A stretch of DNA of 64,000 nucleotides from UBA8231 sp036011085 (GTDB lineage: Bacteria; Latescibacterota; UBA2968; UBA8231), in NCBI GenBank assembly GCA_036011085.1, contig DASCMS010000139.1:1-64000 (forward strand), given 5' to 3'. The notes under the pieces were generated by a model. The model was not told the DNA's origin, made no database searches, and saw nothing but the letters and a program-made list of their open reading frames with translations. Made by a program: the position numbers and the translations under genes. Below, in pieces: positions 49,902-60,500 of this stretch (within the stretch, counting starts at the first letter, position 1; each line of letters starts with the position of its first letter).

Positions 49902-50798
49902 GTGACCGATCCCCTTCAGACCATCCTTCTCACCGGCGCCTCCTCGGGCGTCGGCCTCGCCCTGTCGCGTCTGCTGGTACCGCTGCAGCGCTACTGCCTG
50001 ATTCTCACCGCTCGTGCCACATCGATTCCCCGCTTCGCCGAGGCCGGCATCCACGAGACGGACCGTATCCGCCTGCGCCCCCTGGACGTAACCGACGACG
50101 ATCAGCGGGTGGCTGTCGTCGACGAGGCACTACGCGACTGGGATGGTGTCGACACCCTCGTCAACAATGCCGGCATCGCCTATCGCGCCGTCGTCGAGCA
50201 CGTAACCGATGCCGAGAGAATGGAGCAGATGGGCATCAATTTCCGCGGCCCCATGGCGCTGGCGCGGCTCGTCCTGCCGAGCATGCGCGCCAAGCGCGCG
50301 GGACGCATCATCAACGTCTCGTCTGTCGGTGGCATGATGGCCATGCCGACCATGCCCCTCTACAGCGCCAGCAAGTTCGCTCTCGAGGGTGCCACCGAGG
50401 CGCTGTCCTACGAGGTCAGGCCCTTCGGCATCTACGTCACGCTCATCGAACCGGGATTCATCAACTCCTCCTCCTTCCAGAACACCCACTACACCAGCCA
50501 GGCAGCCCACTCCGAGAACGACCCGGCCGATCCCTACCACCACCACTACCGCAACATGGCGCCCTTCATCGAGCGCACCATGGGCCTGTCCCTGGCCACA
50601 CCGGAGAAGGTGGCCCGCCGCATCCTGCACACCCTGCAGCGGCGCCGGCCCCCTTTGCGCGTCGCCGGCACGCCCGACGCGGTGATCTTCGACCTGCTGC
50701 GACGCTTCCTGCCCCGGCGGCTCTACCACGCCATGCTCTACCGGAGCCTGCCAGGCATCAGAACCTGGGGGAGAGAGGGGCCACACGATGCGACGTGA
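49902..50798 (+). CDS. Short-chain dehydrogenase/reductase
   Basis: This 298-residue SDR has TGASSGVGLALS (cofactor), NNAGIAYRAVVEHV, INVSSVGGMMAMP (catalytic Ser) and YSASKFALEGA (Tyr-x3-Lys), with PGFINSSSF after. The GTG start is 12 bases after the PhyH stop. Absence of an acidic residue after the second strand (LTARATS) suggests NADP. Its end overlaps the next gene by 11 bases. Confidence 0.92.
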   Translation: MTDPLQTILLTGASSGVGLALSRLLVPLQRYCLILTARATSIPRFAEAGIHETDRIRLRPLDVTDDDQRVAVVDEALRDWDGVDTLVNNAGIAYRAVVEHVTDAERMEQMGINFRGPMALARLVLPSMRAKRAGRIINVSSVGGMMAMPTMPLYSASKFALEGATEALSYEVRPFGIYVTLIEPGFINSSSFQNTHYTSQAAHSENDPADPYHHHYRNMAPFIERTMGLSLATPEKVARRILHTLQRRRPPLRVAGTPDAVIFDLLRRFLPRRLYHAMLYRSLPGIRTWGREGPHDAT

Positions 50799-51243
50799 CG
50801 ACCTGGCCGAGCTGGCGTTCCGCGGCCTGTTCTGCGTCATCTTTCTGGGCCTCGGCGGGGAACACATCTTCGAGGACAGCCTCATCCGGCTGCTCATGCC
50901 CGCCTGGGTGCCCTGGCCGCGTGCGGTTTCCGTCGTCGTCGGACTGTGGCTTGTCGGCTGGGGGACCCTCGTCCTGCTGGGCTATCGACTGCGCTGGGCG
51001 GCCATCGCGCTGGGGACCTTCGTCGTCGTCGTCACCGCTGTCGTCCACGCTCCCGCCCTGTTCGCCTATCCATCCGAACTGGCCGAGGACAGCCGCTGGA
51101 TGTGGGACATCCTGCAACGCTCCAACTTCGTCAAGAACCTGTGCCTCCTCGGTGTCTGTTTTCACCTGCTCCACCATCGCACCGGCTGCCTCAGCCTCGA
51201 CGCCTGGCTCCGCGGCGACTTCCCCGGCTGTCGGCGCGACTGA
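50788..51243 (+). CDS. Small four-helix membrane protein (DoxX-like)
   Basis: The 151-residue protein has hydrophobic segments at LAFRGLFCVIFLGLGGEHIF, AVSVVVGLWLVGWGTLVLLG, IALGTFVVVVTAVVHAPALF and FVKNLCLLGVCFHLL. The layout matches DoxX/DoxD-like four-helix proteins, though no diagnostic motif is certain. It overlaps the SDR and precedes a thioesterase, so it is part of the same transcript. Function is unknown. Confidence 0.65.
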   Translation: MRRDDLAELAFRGLFCVIFLGLGGEHIFEDSLIRLLMPAWVPWPRAVSVVVGLWLVGWGTLVLLGYRLRWAAIALGTFVVVVTAVVHAPALFAYPSELAEDSRWMWDILQRSNFVKNLCLLGVCFHLLHHRTGCLSLDAWLRGDFPGCRRD

Positions 51244-51245
51244 CA

Positions 51246-51692
51246 GTGCTTGGCGCCGACGCTGTCCAGGACTACCTGCTGGAGAAGATCCCCCTCGCCA
51301 GACAGATGGAAGCACGCGTCATCACCTGCGATGACACCGGGGTCCGCCTCGCCGCCCCGCTGGCGCCCAACATCAATCACCGGGGTACCGTCTTCGGCGG
51401 CAGTGCGTCAGCGGTAGCCATGCTCTGCGGCTGGGCCCTGGTGCACGCCCGCATCGCCGACCTGCCTTTCGACACGGGGCTGGTCATCCGTCGTCAGCAG
51501 ATGGAGTTCGACCACCCCATCGATGGCGACTTTCAGGCCTGGTGCGCCATGCCGGAACGGGAGGTGTTGCAGCGCTTCGATACCGACCTGGCTGATCAGG
51601 GCAAGTCGCGGGTGGAATTGGCCGTGCAACTGCACGTTGGCGAGCGTTGTGCTGCCACATTTACCGGGGTCTACGTGGCGCTGAAGAGTTGA
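51246..51692 (+). CDS. YiiD-C-type hotdog thioesterase
   Basis: The best start is GTG 51246, 2 bases after the previous stop. The 148-residue protein contains MEARVITCDDTGVRLAAPLA, PNINHRGTVFGGSASAVAML (hotdog helix with the conserved N-H-x-G-T-x-F-G) and QQMEFDHPIDGDFQAWCAMP. This matches the TIGR02447/YiiD_C putative thioesterases. It would cleave an acyl-CoA or acyl-ACP. The pathway is not visible. Confidence 0.87.
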   Translation: MLGADAVQDYLLEKIPLARQMEARVITCDDTGVRLAAPLAPNINHRGTVFGGSASAVAMLCGWALVHARIADLPFDTGLVIRRQQMEFDHPIDGDFQAWCAMPEREVLQRFDTDLADQGKSRVELAVQLHVGERCAATFTGVYVALKS

Positions 51693-51794
51693 GACCCGCC
51701 CAGCAGCAGCTGCCAGATCGCAAACTGCACCTCACGCTGAACTGACTCTGCGACTCTCTTGCCGCCGCAGAACGCCTGTCCTACCCTAAGCTTC

Positions 51795-52796
51795 ATGACC
51801 CCGGCCAAGGCCGTCGTTTTCATCGCCCCGCGCACCGTCGAGGTGCAGCAGGTGGACATCCCTGATCCGGGACCGGATGACGCTGTCATCCGTGTCACCC
51901 ACTCGTGGATCAGCAACGGCACGGAGGGCTCCTTTCTGCGCGGCGAACGCAGCGCCGGCGACACGCCATATCGTGTAGGCAATCCCTGGCCTTTTCCCAT
52001 CGTCGCCGGCTACCAGAAAGTCGGCGTCGTCGAACAGGTGGGTGCTGACATCGATGATCTGTCGGTGGGTGAAACCGTGTTCTGCGTGCAGGGCCACGTG
52101 CAGGGCATGTACCAGCCGCGGGGCGGACACGTCTCCCCTTCGGTGTCCCCCAGCGGAGGGATCTACAAGTTGCCCGACGGTCTCGATCCGCTCGCCGCCT
52201 CCGGCCTTGTCCTGACCCAGGTGGGCTACAACTGCGGCGCCCGACCGAACGTGAAAGAGTCAGATGCCGCCGTCGTCATCGGCGACGGTCTCGTCGGCCA
52301 GTGGGCGGCCCAGGCCCTGCGCTGGCGCGGCGCCCGCGTCGCCCTGCTGGGCCGCCACGAGGACCGCATGTCCCGCTTCGAACCCGATGGGGAGGCGCGC
52401 TTCACCCTCGATGCCCGCGATCCGGAATGGGTGGGCAACGTACGCCGGCTGTTTCCGAAGGGGGTGAATACCCTCGTCGACACGGTGGGCTCACTGCCAG
52501 CGGTGGAAAGTCTGTTGCCTCTGATGATCCGTTTCGGCCACTTCGTCTCCGCCGGTTTCTACGGTACAGAGGACCGGTTCGCGCTGCAGCCGGCGCGCGA
52601 TTTCGAGCTGACCGCACATCTGGTTTCCGGTCTCGTTCGCGACCGTATGGAACGCACTCTCGAGCTGATCGCCGAAGGTCATCTGCAGACCCTTCCCCTC
52701 ATCACCCATCACTTCCCCGTCGATCAGGCCGCCGATGCCTGGCGTCTCATCGAGAGCAAGTCGGAACCCGTCATGGGTGTCATCCTCGACTGGTAG
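51795..52796 (+). CDS. Medium-chain dehydrogenase/reductase (MDR)
   Basis: The ATG at 51795 begins MTPAKAVVFIAPRTVEVQQV. The catalytic domain has VRVTHSWISNGTEGSFLRGE and the coenzyme domain has AAVVIGDGLVGQWAAQALRW. The usual catalytic zinc pattern (GHE) is replaced by AGYQKVG. No structural four-cysteine zinc lobe is present, so it is a zinc-free or atypical MDR. Length is 333 residues. A second, different MDR follows directly. Confidence 0.85.
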   Translation: MTPAKAVVFIAPRTVEVQQVDIPDPGPDDAVIRVTHSWISNGTEGSFLRGERSAGDTPYRVGNPWPFPIVAGYQKVGVVEQVGADIDDLSVGETVFCVQGHVQGMYQPRGGHVSPSVSPSGGIYKLPDGLDPLAASGLVLTQVGYNCGARPNVKESDAAVVIGDGLVGQWAAQALRWRGARVALLGRHEDRMSRFEPDGEARFTLDARDPEWVGNVRRLFPKGVNTLVDTVGSLPAVESLLPLMIRFGHFVSAGFYGTEDRFALQPARDFELTAHLVSGLVRDRMERTLELIAEGHLQTLPLITHHFPVDQAADAWRLIESKSEPVMGVILDW

Positions 52797-52811
52797 GAAA
52801 GAGCGGAATCA

Positions 52812-53777
52812 GTGAAACAGCTCCAGATCGTGAGTGCCGATTCGGTTGAGTGGCAGGAGGTCGACATGCCGCAACCCGGTCTCGGTGAAGTGCTGCTCAA
52901 AGTCGATGCCGTCACGACCTGCCCGCACTGGGACCTGCACATGATGTCGGGCGAGCCCATGTTTCCCGGTGCCCGTGTTGACTATCCGCTCACGCCCGGT
53001 CAACCGGGGCATGAAATCGTCGGCAACGTCGTTGAGGTCGGCCCCGGTGTGGACGATCTGGCCGTGGGCGCCCGGGTCGCTGCCTGGCGTGACCGGGGCG
53101 CCAAAGTGCGCCTCGGGGGCTACGCCCAGTACGTGCCTTTTGCCGCCGACTCGCTGTTGGAGGTAAACACTGACCTGGCGCCGCAGTCCATCGCCTCGCT
53201 GGAGCTGGCCATGTGCGTGCAGGTCACCTTCGACCGCCTGCGGCAGTTCGGCCTGCTCGAGGGCAAACGGATCGCCGTAGGAGGCATGGGGCCCGCCGGC
53301 CTGGTCGCCGTGCAGATGGCCCGGGCCTGGGGCGCCGAATCCGTCCTCGCCGTCGATCCGCTGCAGGACCGACGGGAGCGGGCCCTGCAGTTGGGTGTGG
53401 ATGCCGCCGTTGAGCCGAAGGATGGCGCCTTCGCCGAAGCTGCCGGCGGCCCTGTCGACGTGGCCGTGGACTGCGCCGGCGCCAAGGCGTCCGTGGAATT
53501 CCTCATGGGTCACACCCTCGGGGCGGTGGCCCTTTTCGGCGTGCTGCGTGATGCTGTCGCCTACGGCTGGCAGCAGTGGCGCAGCAAGGTCGACATCCTC
53601 GGCTACGGATCGCACAACCGGGACGCTGCGGAGCGCGCTCTGGCACTGGTCGAAGACGGCCGTCTGGACCTCAGCTGTCTCGTCACCCACGAGCTGCCCC
53701 TCAGCGACTATGTCGAGGGTGTGGAGTTGCTGCGCTCTCAACAGGCGTTGAAGGTCTGCTTTCTGCCCCATGCCTGA
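52812..53777 (+). CDS. Medium-chain dehydrogenase/reductase (zinc-type alcohol dehydrogenase-like)
   Basis: The GTG start at 52812 lies 15 bases after the previous stop. The 321-residue protein keeps CPHWDLHMMSGEPMFPGARV and PGQPGHEIVGNVVEVG (the C-x-H and GHE metal motifs). The Rossmann part is RIAVGGMGPAGLVAVQMARA followed by VLAVDPLQDRRERA. The structural zinc lobe is missing. It likely oxidises an alcohol or sugar alcohol. Its stop overlaps the FGE-like start (TGATG). Confidence 0.86.
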   Translation: MKQLQIVSADSVEWQEVDMPQPGLGEVLLKVDAVTTCPHWDLHMMSGEPMFPGARVDYPLTPGQPGHEIVGNVVEVGPGVDDLAVGARVAAWRDRGAKVRLGGYAQYVPFAADSLLEVNTDLAPQSIASLELAMCVQVTFDRLRQFGLLEGKRIAVGGMGPAGLVAVQMARAWGAESVLAVDPLQDRRERALQLGVDAAVEPKDGAFAEAAGGPVDVAVDCAGAKASVEFLMGHTLGAVALFGVLRDAVAYGWQQWRSKVDILGYGSHNRDAAERALALVEDGRLDLSCLVTHELPLSDYVEGVELLRSQQALKVCFLPHA

Positions 53778-54484
53778 TGGCGCGAGCTGATTGTCTGCCT
53801 GTCGAACCCCGACTCGTCACGATCCCCGCCGGCCCCTTCCGCATGGGAGATGACTCCGGACGCGCCAACGAGCGCCCCGCCCATGACGTCTGGCTCGATG
53901 AGTTTCGCATTGCCATCACCCCCGTGACCCGGTCTGCGTACCAGCTCTTCCTCGATGCCACCGGACATCCACGGCCGCGCTTCTGGGATGACCTGCGATT
54001 CGTCGATCCGCAACAGCCCGCTGTCGCTGTCAGCTGGTTCGGGGCGGTAGCCTATTGCGACTGGCTGTCCTCGGATTCCACCTGCTGCTTTCGCCTGCCC
54101 ACCGAAGCGGAGCGCGAGAAAGCCGCCCGCGGTGGCCGGGAGGGTGTGGACTTTCCGTGGGGTTGCGACCTGCCGGACTGGATGGATGTGCGCTATGGCG
54201 GCGATGCTGTGGAGCGACCGGACCGCGTCGCCCAGGATCCGGCCAACGATTTCGGACTGCACAACATGGCCGACCTGGTACACGAGTGGTGTTCGGATTG
54301 GTACGATGCCGAATACTACGCCGAATCCCCGGAGAGAAACCCCGCCGGAGCAGATGAGGGCCAGCGACGGGCTTCCCGTGGCGGTTCGTGGCGACACGCC
54401 ATCAAGGTGACTCGATGCGCCCACAGGTCCGCGATCATTCCGGATCGGCAGCTGGCCGACTACGGCTTCCGCGTCGCTGTGTAG
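53777..54484 (+). CDS. FGE/SUMF1-family protein without the catalytic cysteine pair
   Basis: The 235-residue domain has LVTIPAGPFRMGDDSGRANE, RPAHDVWLDEFRIAITPVTR, FRLPTEAEREKAARGG, NDFGLHNMADLVHEWCSDWY and RASRGGSWRHAIKVTRCAHR. Fold and calcium-site motifs are complete. Formylglycine-generating enzymes carry two copper-binding cysteines after GGSW (W-L-C-x4-C). Here only one Cys is at that place (VTRCAHR). It is therefore probably not an FGE but a related member of the EgtB/SUMF fold group. It lacks the DinB domain of EgtB or SenA. Confidence 0.82.
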   Translation: MARADCLPVEPRLVTIPAGPFRMGDDSGRANERPAHDVWLDEFRIAITPVTRSAYQLFLDATGHPRPRFWDDLRFVDPQQPAVAVSWFGAVAYCDWLSSDSTCCFRLPTEAEREKAARGGREGVDFPWGCDLPDWMDVRYGGDAVERPDRVAQDPANDFGLHNMADLVHEWCSDWYDAEYYAESPERNPAGADEGQRRASRGGSWRHAIKVTRCAHRSAIIPDRQLADYGFRVAV

Positions 54485-54493
54485 GAAGTCCCT

Positions 54494-55894
54494 CTACAGT
54501 AGCCCTTCCTTGCGCAGGATGTCGGCGGCGATGGCGTACGTCGTGCCGTGCATGGCGATGACGACGAGACCCAGTCCTTCTGCCAGGTACCCCCCCGGGT
54601 ACAGATTCGGGATGTCCACCGACTCGTAGCTGTGGGGATGAACCTTCGCCTGATGCACCTGGAACCGATAGTTGTCGTACTTCTCCACCAGTTGCAGTGG
54701 CGTCGGGAAGCCCTGCAACAGGGAGTAGTCGGCGCGACCGCCGATCTCCTTGAGCACGTGATCGACGGCTACGGTACGGGTCTCGCCGTTGACCTCCAGT
54801 CGCACCACTCCACCGTCGCCCGCTGCCGACTCTTCGATCTGCGTCAGCGTCGCGCCGTAGACAGCATCCATGCGTGCCGCCGCCGGATCCTCCAAGATTT
54901 CTGCCAGACGCCCGTAGTAGGGCAGACCGACGCGGCTGTGGTTGATCAACCCCCAGTGACTGTCCGAGGTCTGCCGCATAGCATAGGTCACCTGTCGGCT
55001 GGCGTCGTGGAGCTCTGTAGCGGCCCAGTCCGCCGAGCGCCCGCCACCGACGACGAGTACTCGCTCACCGGGAAAGTGCTCCGGCTTTTCATAGTACTGC
55101 GTGACAAAAGGCAGTTCCTCCCCCGGCACACCCAGCGAACGCAGCTCGCAGCGCTGCCCCACGGCGTAGACGATGTACTTGCAGGTATACTGCCGCGTCG
55201 GGTGGTTTTCCTCCACCGCGTCCGCCGGTTGCGGAAAAGCCGGACGCCTCAGGGCCACGGGGTCACGGTCTCTCCAGTCCGACACATCCGCCGCCGTCAC
55301 CAGGAAGCCTTCCTCGTGAGGCTCCACACGTGTCACCCTCTCCCACGTATGCACGTTGTGCTGCACATCGAAGCGCTCCGGAACCCGTCGATAGTAGTCG
55401 ACGATCCTCTGCTTGATGATCAGCTCGTTGACGTCGTAGCTCTGCCCTGTCTCCTGGACGTGCTGGGCCAGCGGGTAGAAGGCGAACTCCATCCACTGCC
55501 CCGGCGACAGGGTCAGCAGACCCTCCGGTACGTTGTTCCACAGGCCACCGACCTCTTCCTGCGTGATCAGCAGGCAGTCGAGGGCGTCATTGCGGCGGAA
55601 CTCCAGCGCGATCTGATCCTTGCTCTCGAACAGCTGCCGCGGGTGGTGGAGCACGCGGAACAGATCGACTGGCGGAATACCGGAGCGCAACAGCTCCTTG
55701 AAGTCGAGGCTCAGCAGACTGCCCGGGTGTCGCGACAGGGGCTCAGCCACCTGCGGGTATCGTTGGCGCAGAATCGCGCTGTTGCTGTAGTAGGGGTGCC
55801 AGCCGCCGAGGACCGCCGCCAGCGGCAGCCCCGCCGGTCCGCCGCCCACGACGATGACGGTGTGATGTTCCGGAGCCTCCATCCTATCGGTCAC
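54494..55894 (-). CDS. Flavin-dependent monooxygenase-like NAD(P)/FAD oxidoreductase
   Basis: The 466-residue protein has two dinucleotide sites: HTVIVVGGGPAGLPLAAVLG for FAD and GERVLVVGGGRSADWAATEL for NAD(P)H. Between them are WMEFAFYPLAQHVQETGQSY and KYIVYAVGQRCELR, as in class B flavin monooxygenases of the SidA/FMO/YUCCA type. The C-terminal GGYLAEGLGLVVIAMHGTTY completes the FAD domain. The ATG overlaps the gamma-glutamyltransferase stop (ATGA). The substrate is unknown. Confidence 0.82.
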   Translation of the reverse strand: MTDRMEAPEHHTVIVVGGGPAGLPLAAVLGGWHPYYSNSAILRQRYPQVAEPLSRHPGSLLSLDFKELLRSGIPPVDLFRVLHHPRQLFESKDQIALEFRRNDALDCLLITQEEVGGLWNNVPEGLLTLSPGQWMEFAFYPLAQHVQETGQSYDVNELIIKQRIVDYYRRVPERFDVQHNVHTWERVTRVEPHEEGFLVTAADVSDWRDRDPVALRRPAFPQPADAVEENHPTRQYTCKYIVYAVGQRCELRSLGVPGEELPFVTQYYEKPEHFPGERVLVVGGGRSADWAATELHDASRQVTYAMRQTSDSHWGLINHSRVGLPYYGRLAEILEDPAAARMDAVYGATLTQIEESAAGDGGVVRLEVNGETRTVAVDHVLKEIGGRADYSLLQGFPTPLQLVEKYDNYRFQVHQAKVHPHSYESVDIPNLYPGGYLAEGLGLVVIAMHGTTYAIAADILRKEGLL

Positions 55895-57507
55895 AGGGCT
55901 ACCGCCACGCCGCCACCGCCGCCGCAGACAGTGCCGCTGGCCTTGACGAACTCGGCACCCGCAGCTGCCCCACCGATACGTGGCTTCCTGATGAGGCTGT
56001 GTCCCATGCTCTCCAGTTCACCGGCCAGTTCGTCCGGCGCGGATTCCTCCAGCTCCATCGGCTCGGCACCCGTCACGTGCAGGCGCGGTGCCAGGGCCGC
56101 CTGGGCACAGGTGGCGCCGGCATCGACAAGACGTGACACCATCTGCGGCCCCACACTGATGATGCGTCGGCCGCCCGGCATGCCGAGAGCGATGTCGCGT
56201 TCGGGTGTACGCAGGACCATCGTCATCACGTTGTTCAACGGTCGTTTGCCCCCGGCCACCGAGTTGGCCCGACCCGGACGCGGATCCAGTCGGCACATGC
56301 CGTGGCCCAGGATGATCCCCCACCCGGGTACCGTGAACACCGAACCGAAACCGGCCCCCTGGGTGATCGTCGCCGACACGACATTGCCGTCGGTGTCCGC
56401 CGCCGATATGTGGCTGGTCTCGGGCACGCCGCCGCCCGCGGCGAAAGGTCGCGTGTCCACCGCCTCAGGAAACTGCCGCAGTTCTTCCGTCAGACCGCGG
56501 GCGTAGTCACGATTCAGCAGGCGCTCCACCGGCACGTCGGCATAGTCGGGGTCGGCCAGGTAGGTCAGCCGATCGCGCCACACACGTTTGAGGACCTCTG
56601 TCATCCGATGCCACCAGCCGACATCGTCGACAGCCAACGGATCAAAGCAGTCGAGCATGTTCAGTGCCTGCAACACCGAGATCGGCCCGTTCGGCAGAAT
56701 GGAACCCAGTACCTCTGCGCCCCGATAGGCCGCCGCATAGGGATCGGTGATACGGGGTTCGAAGTCGGCCATGTCCTTCCGTGTCAGGATACCGCCACCG
56801 GCGGCCAGGGCATCGACGATGGCGCCGGCCACCGCGCCCTCGTAGAAGTCACGCCAGCCCGCCGCCGCCAGACGCTCGAGAGTGCGCTCCATGTCCGGCC
56901 TGTGCCATATCGATTCGGGCTTCGGCAGGCTGTCATGAGGCAGCAGATGGGCGGCCGAGGCGGGGTATCGGCGGATCACTGCCTCCAGTGACCGCACCGA
57001 ACCGGCCAGGCCCTCGCCAAAGGCCACACCGTTGCTGAGCAGATCGAGAGAGGGCTGCACGACCTGCGACCACGGTAGACGCCCCCAGCGTTCGTTCAGC
57101 GTGCCGAGACCGGCCAGCTGTCCTGGCACACCGACGGCGAGGGGTCCGTAGACGTTGCTGTCGTCGGCCACCGCACAGTCATACTCGTTGGCGTTCAGGC
57201 CGTTGGCCTGACCTGCCGCCACCGGTCCGACCTCGTACATGTGTTCGTGCGCCGCCGCCGGCGCCCGCGAATTGGAATCGAGAGACCAGGCTTTGCCAGT
57301 TGCCCCTTCAATAGCGACGCCCACCAGCAGATAACCGCCGACACCACACTTGTCCGGGTGAATCATGCTGCAGGCGAGCCCGGACGCCGCCACCGCGTCG
57401 AAGGCGTTACCCCCTTCTTCAAGGATTCGCCCCCCGGCACGGGCGACCCCTGCAGACTCGGCCACCACGACGCCGCGTGTGCCATCCACCTGCTGTCCCT
57501 CTGTCAT
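55891..57507 (-). CDS. Gamma-glutamyltransferase family protein
   Basis: The 538-residue Ntn hydrolase has EEGGNAFDAVAASGLACSMI and DKCGVGGYLLVGV in the large subunit. The autocleavage/nucleophile Thr is T364 in VPETSHISAADTDGNVVSAT. The small subunit retains GGKRPLNNVMTMVLRTPERD and GMPGGRRIISVGPQMV. It lacks a signal peptide, so it is predicted cytoplasmic, unusual for glutathione-degrading GGT. A CapD or YwrD-like role is possible. It starts 12 bases after the M4 protease stop. Confidence 0.9.
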   Translation of the reverse strand: MTEGQQVDGTRGVVVAESAGVARAGGRILEEGGNAFDAVAASGLACSMIHPDKCGVGGYLLVGVAIEGATGKAWSLDSNSRAPAAAHEHMYEVGPVAAGQANGLNANEYDCAVADDSNVYGPLAVGVPGQLAGLGTLNERWGRLPWSQVVQPSLDLLSNGVAFGEGLAGSVRSLEAVIRRYPASAAHLLPHDSLPKPESIWHRPDMERTLERLAAAGWRDFYEGAVAGAIVDALAAGGGILTRKDMADFEPRITDPYAAAYRGAEVLGSILPNGPISVLQALNMLDCFDPLAVDDVGWWHRMTEVLKRVWRDRLTYLADPDYADVPVERLLNRDYARGLTEELRQFPEAVDTRPFAAGGGVPETSHISAADTDGNVVSATITQGAGFGSVFTVPGWGIILGHGMCRLDPRPGRANSVAGGKRPLNNVMTMVLRTPERDIALGMPGGRRIISVGPQMVSRLVDAGATCAQAALAPRLHVTGAEPMELEESAPDELAGELESMGHSLIRKPRIGGAAAGAEFVKASGTVCGGGGGVAVAL

Positions 57508-57518
57508 TGGCCCATCTC

Positions 57519-60500
57519 CTAGCGAATCAAGGTCATCCGGTGGGTTCGGTCCTGCACCCGCCCCCCGGCCGCGCGCACCCTCAGCCGCACCAGGTAGACG
57601 CCGCTGGCCGCCTCCCGCCCGCCATCGTCGCGACCGCCCCAGATGACGGCATGTTGCCCGGCCGGGCGGTCACCCCGTATGAGTTGCGCCACCTGCGTGC
57701 CTCGTACGTCGAAGATGGACAGTTCCACCATGGCGGCAGTGGCCAGCTGGAAGCGGATCGTCGTCGCCGGGTTGAAGGGATTTGGATGGGCGCCAAGCAG
57801 CTCGAATGTCGCCGGCGTGGCCCCACCTTCCTCTACCGATGTTGCCGGGTCGGGCGGCTCCTCGGCGATGACGAGCCAGTTGGGTATCTGCGCCCCCACG
57901 AGGAATTCGCGTTCATCGCCGGCCGCTTGCAGGCGGCTCTCATCGAGAGCGATGCGGGCAACCACGGTTCGTCCGGTGCGATCGCGCCGCTCGTACACCA
58001 GCTCCGAGTCATCCGCTGAGAATGTGGGGAAAGCGATGGCGGGTCCCGTGCTGACGATGGCCCCGGCGTCGCCGGTGACCAGATCGAAGACCCACACTTC
58101 GTTGCTGTCGACCGAGCTGTCGAAGCGGTCGAAGACCACGTGCCGCCCGGAGGCACGGGCGATCGTCGGATTTCCCAACTGCACTCCTTCTGCCTGCGGC
58201 GGCAGCAACGGCACGATGAAGCCCTTGTCCGGCTCCAACAGGTTCACATCCCAGAAGGAGAGGGAGTCCCCGGTGGCGGTGGGAATGGCGTTGAAGGCAT
58301 CGTAGATGAGAAACTCCCCCGAGGGGTCCCAGTCGAGGGCGTCGGCAAACAGGACCACGCTCGTGGTCACCCCCTGTTGTGTTGTCGGTCGCTTCAGCTC
58401 GATGGTCCGGCTCTGCTCAGGGTTTTCGAAATCGAACAGAACGATGGTGCCGTCCTCGAACACCGTCGTCGCCGCCAGCTGCCTGCCGTCCGGCGACAGC
58501 GAGATACTGGCCCACTCCCGTGTGCTGCTCAGCACGGTTTCGTCCGTACCGTCGACATTGATGACGCGCAGATTGTTGGCCGCGTCGACGAAGAGGACGA
58601 AAGACCCGTCTGCAGCGACGGTCACGGAGTTGCCGGTACGATCGTACACGGGAGTCGGCGTCAGCAGGACGATGTCGTCATTCGACTGCAGGTCCGGCTT
58701 GACCAGATAGAGCCCGCGGTCTCCCGACTGGGCACTGACCACGAGAATCCACTCCTCTCCAGGTACCGGGACGCGGCGTTCGGGTGGCTGATACCCCTCG
58801 TCACCAACGATGCCCACGGCGGCAAAGGCTGCCTCCACCGCGGCCACCTCGTCGGCTCCGTACAGCTCGGTCGCCGCCTGGATCGCCGCATTGCGCATAT
58901 CGACGAAGTTTCCGCGCTGGTTGATCAACCGCGACGCGAGAATGTGATAGTAGATCCGCTCCGTCCTCTCGCGCCCGATCGCTTCGGCGATCAGGAAGCA
59001 GGCCCGGTTCGGGATGCCGCTGTTGAGATGGACCCCGCCATTGTCCGCCGACAGGGGCAGATCGCGGAACTCGTCCATGTGCGCCGGCTGCCAGCCATTG
59101 CGTCCCTGGCTGACCCCGTTGTGGGGGTCGGCCATATCGCGCAGCGCGCCGGAGGCGAAGAACTGTCTCGACCGGACCACGTCCTCGCCGAGGCGCCAGT
59201 CGCCGCGGTCGACCATCACCCCGAAGACGTCGGCCATCGACTCGTTGAGAGCTCCCGACTGGTTGCGATACTCGAGATTCACCGTGTGCTGGATGACGCC
59301 GTGGGACATCTCATGGGCGGCCACGTCCAACCCCTCCGCCAGCGGATCGAAGGCCTCGGCACCGTCACCGTAGGCGATGAAGGTGCCGCTCCAGAAGGCG
59401 TTGTCCATGGGTTGGCCCTCGTCGGTGACATGGATAATGGAGTACATCGAGCCGCCCACGCCATCGATCGACTGCCGCCCATGGGTCTGCAGGAAATAGT
59501 CGAATACGGTACCCATGTTGGTGTGGGCCGACACCGCCACGGGATCGGTCCAGGTGTTGTCGGCACTGATGACATGCTCGACCATCGCCGTCCGCGTCAG
59601 ATCGTGCCCGTCCGCCGTCAGCGTCACGATCGCGCCTCGCGGGCTGCCGAGCAGATCTGGCTGGGTCTCAGCGAACATGTCCCGTGAGCCGTCGATCAAC
59701 AGGAAGGAATCGGCGACGGCGAAGACACTGAGATTCCGCGTGGCGCCACTCAGGTCGACGGCGGTGGCGGCGACAGGACCGTCCCAGGGTGTCGCGTTGT
59801 AGCGCTCGAGGAGTTCACCGGAACGGGCGTCGACGGTATACACCCAGCGGTCGCGAACGTTGGGCCGAACCTCGACGCGCCATACAGGCCGGTACCTCCC
59901 GTCTTCGGAGGCAAGCAGCATGTGCTCTGCTGCTGGACCGTCGTACTCCAGCATGTGCCGCCACCGGGTCGGCAAGACGGTGATCTTCTGTCGTGCACTC
60001 AGATGCTCGCCGACCCGCACCAGGGCCTCTTCGGCATCGATCACAGAGACCGGGACGCCGGCCGGCGTCGCCGAGTAGACCCCGTTGAAGGCGAACAACT
60101 GGCCACGGGAGTCCATGTGCACCACCAGGTCTTCGCCCCACACGGGCACACCCTCGACACGACGGGTGAACCGCACTCTGAGACTGCCATCGTCGCCGCG
60201 GATGGTTTCGAGATGCTGCAGCTCGTCGCGCGGATGCTGCAGTCCGAAGATGTCGGTGTGGGCCGCCAGCAGCTCGAGGGCCATCGCCGACGGGGCCGAT
60301 AAGGCCGACGGTGATCGCGACAGAGGCTTCGATGCTGCTGGCCTCGTCCCCGTTGACGCCCGGATGAAAGCCGGCGTCTGTCGTCCTTGTCGACGGTGTA
60401 CTCGCCACGACGTCGCCGGCCCGCTCGCCACTGGTTGAAGAGAGGCGACGGTGCGGCTGGCGGGTCGAGGGCCGTTCAGCCGGCGCGCCATCCTGGCACC

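Noticed and set aside
53777..54484. FGE-like gene as the missing SenA
   Set aside because: It is only 235 residues, lacks the DinB domain and is 40 kb from senB.
54480..54515. Hairpin between the convergent FGE-like and monooxygenase genes
   Set aside because: Pairing is broken by mismatches and there is no T-run.
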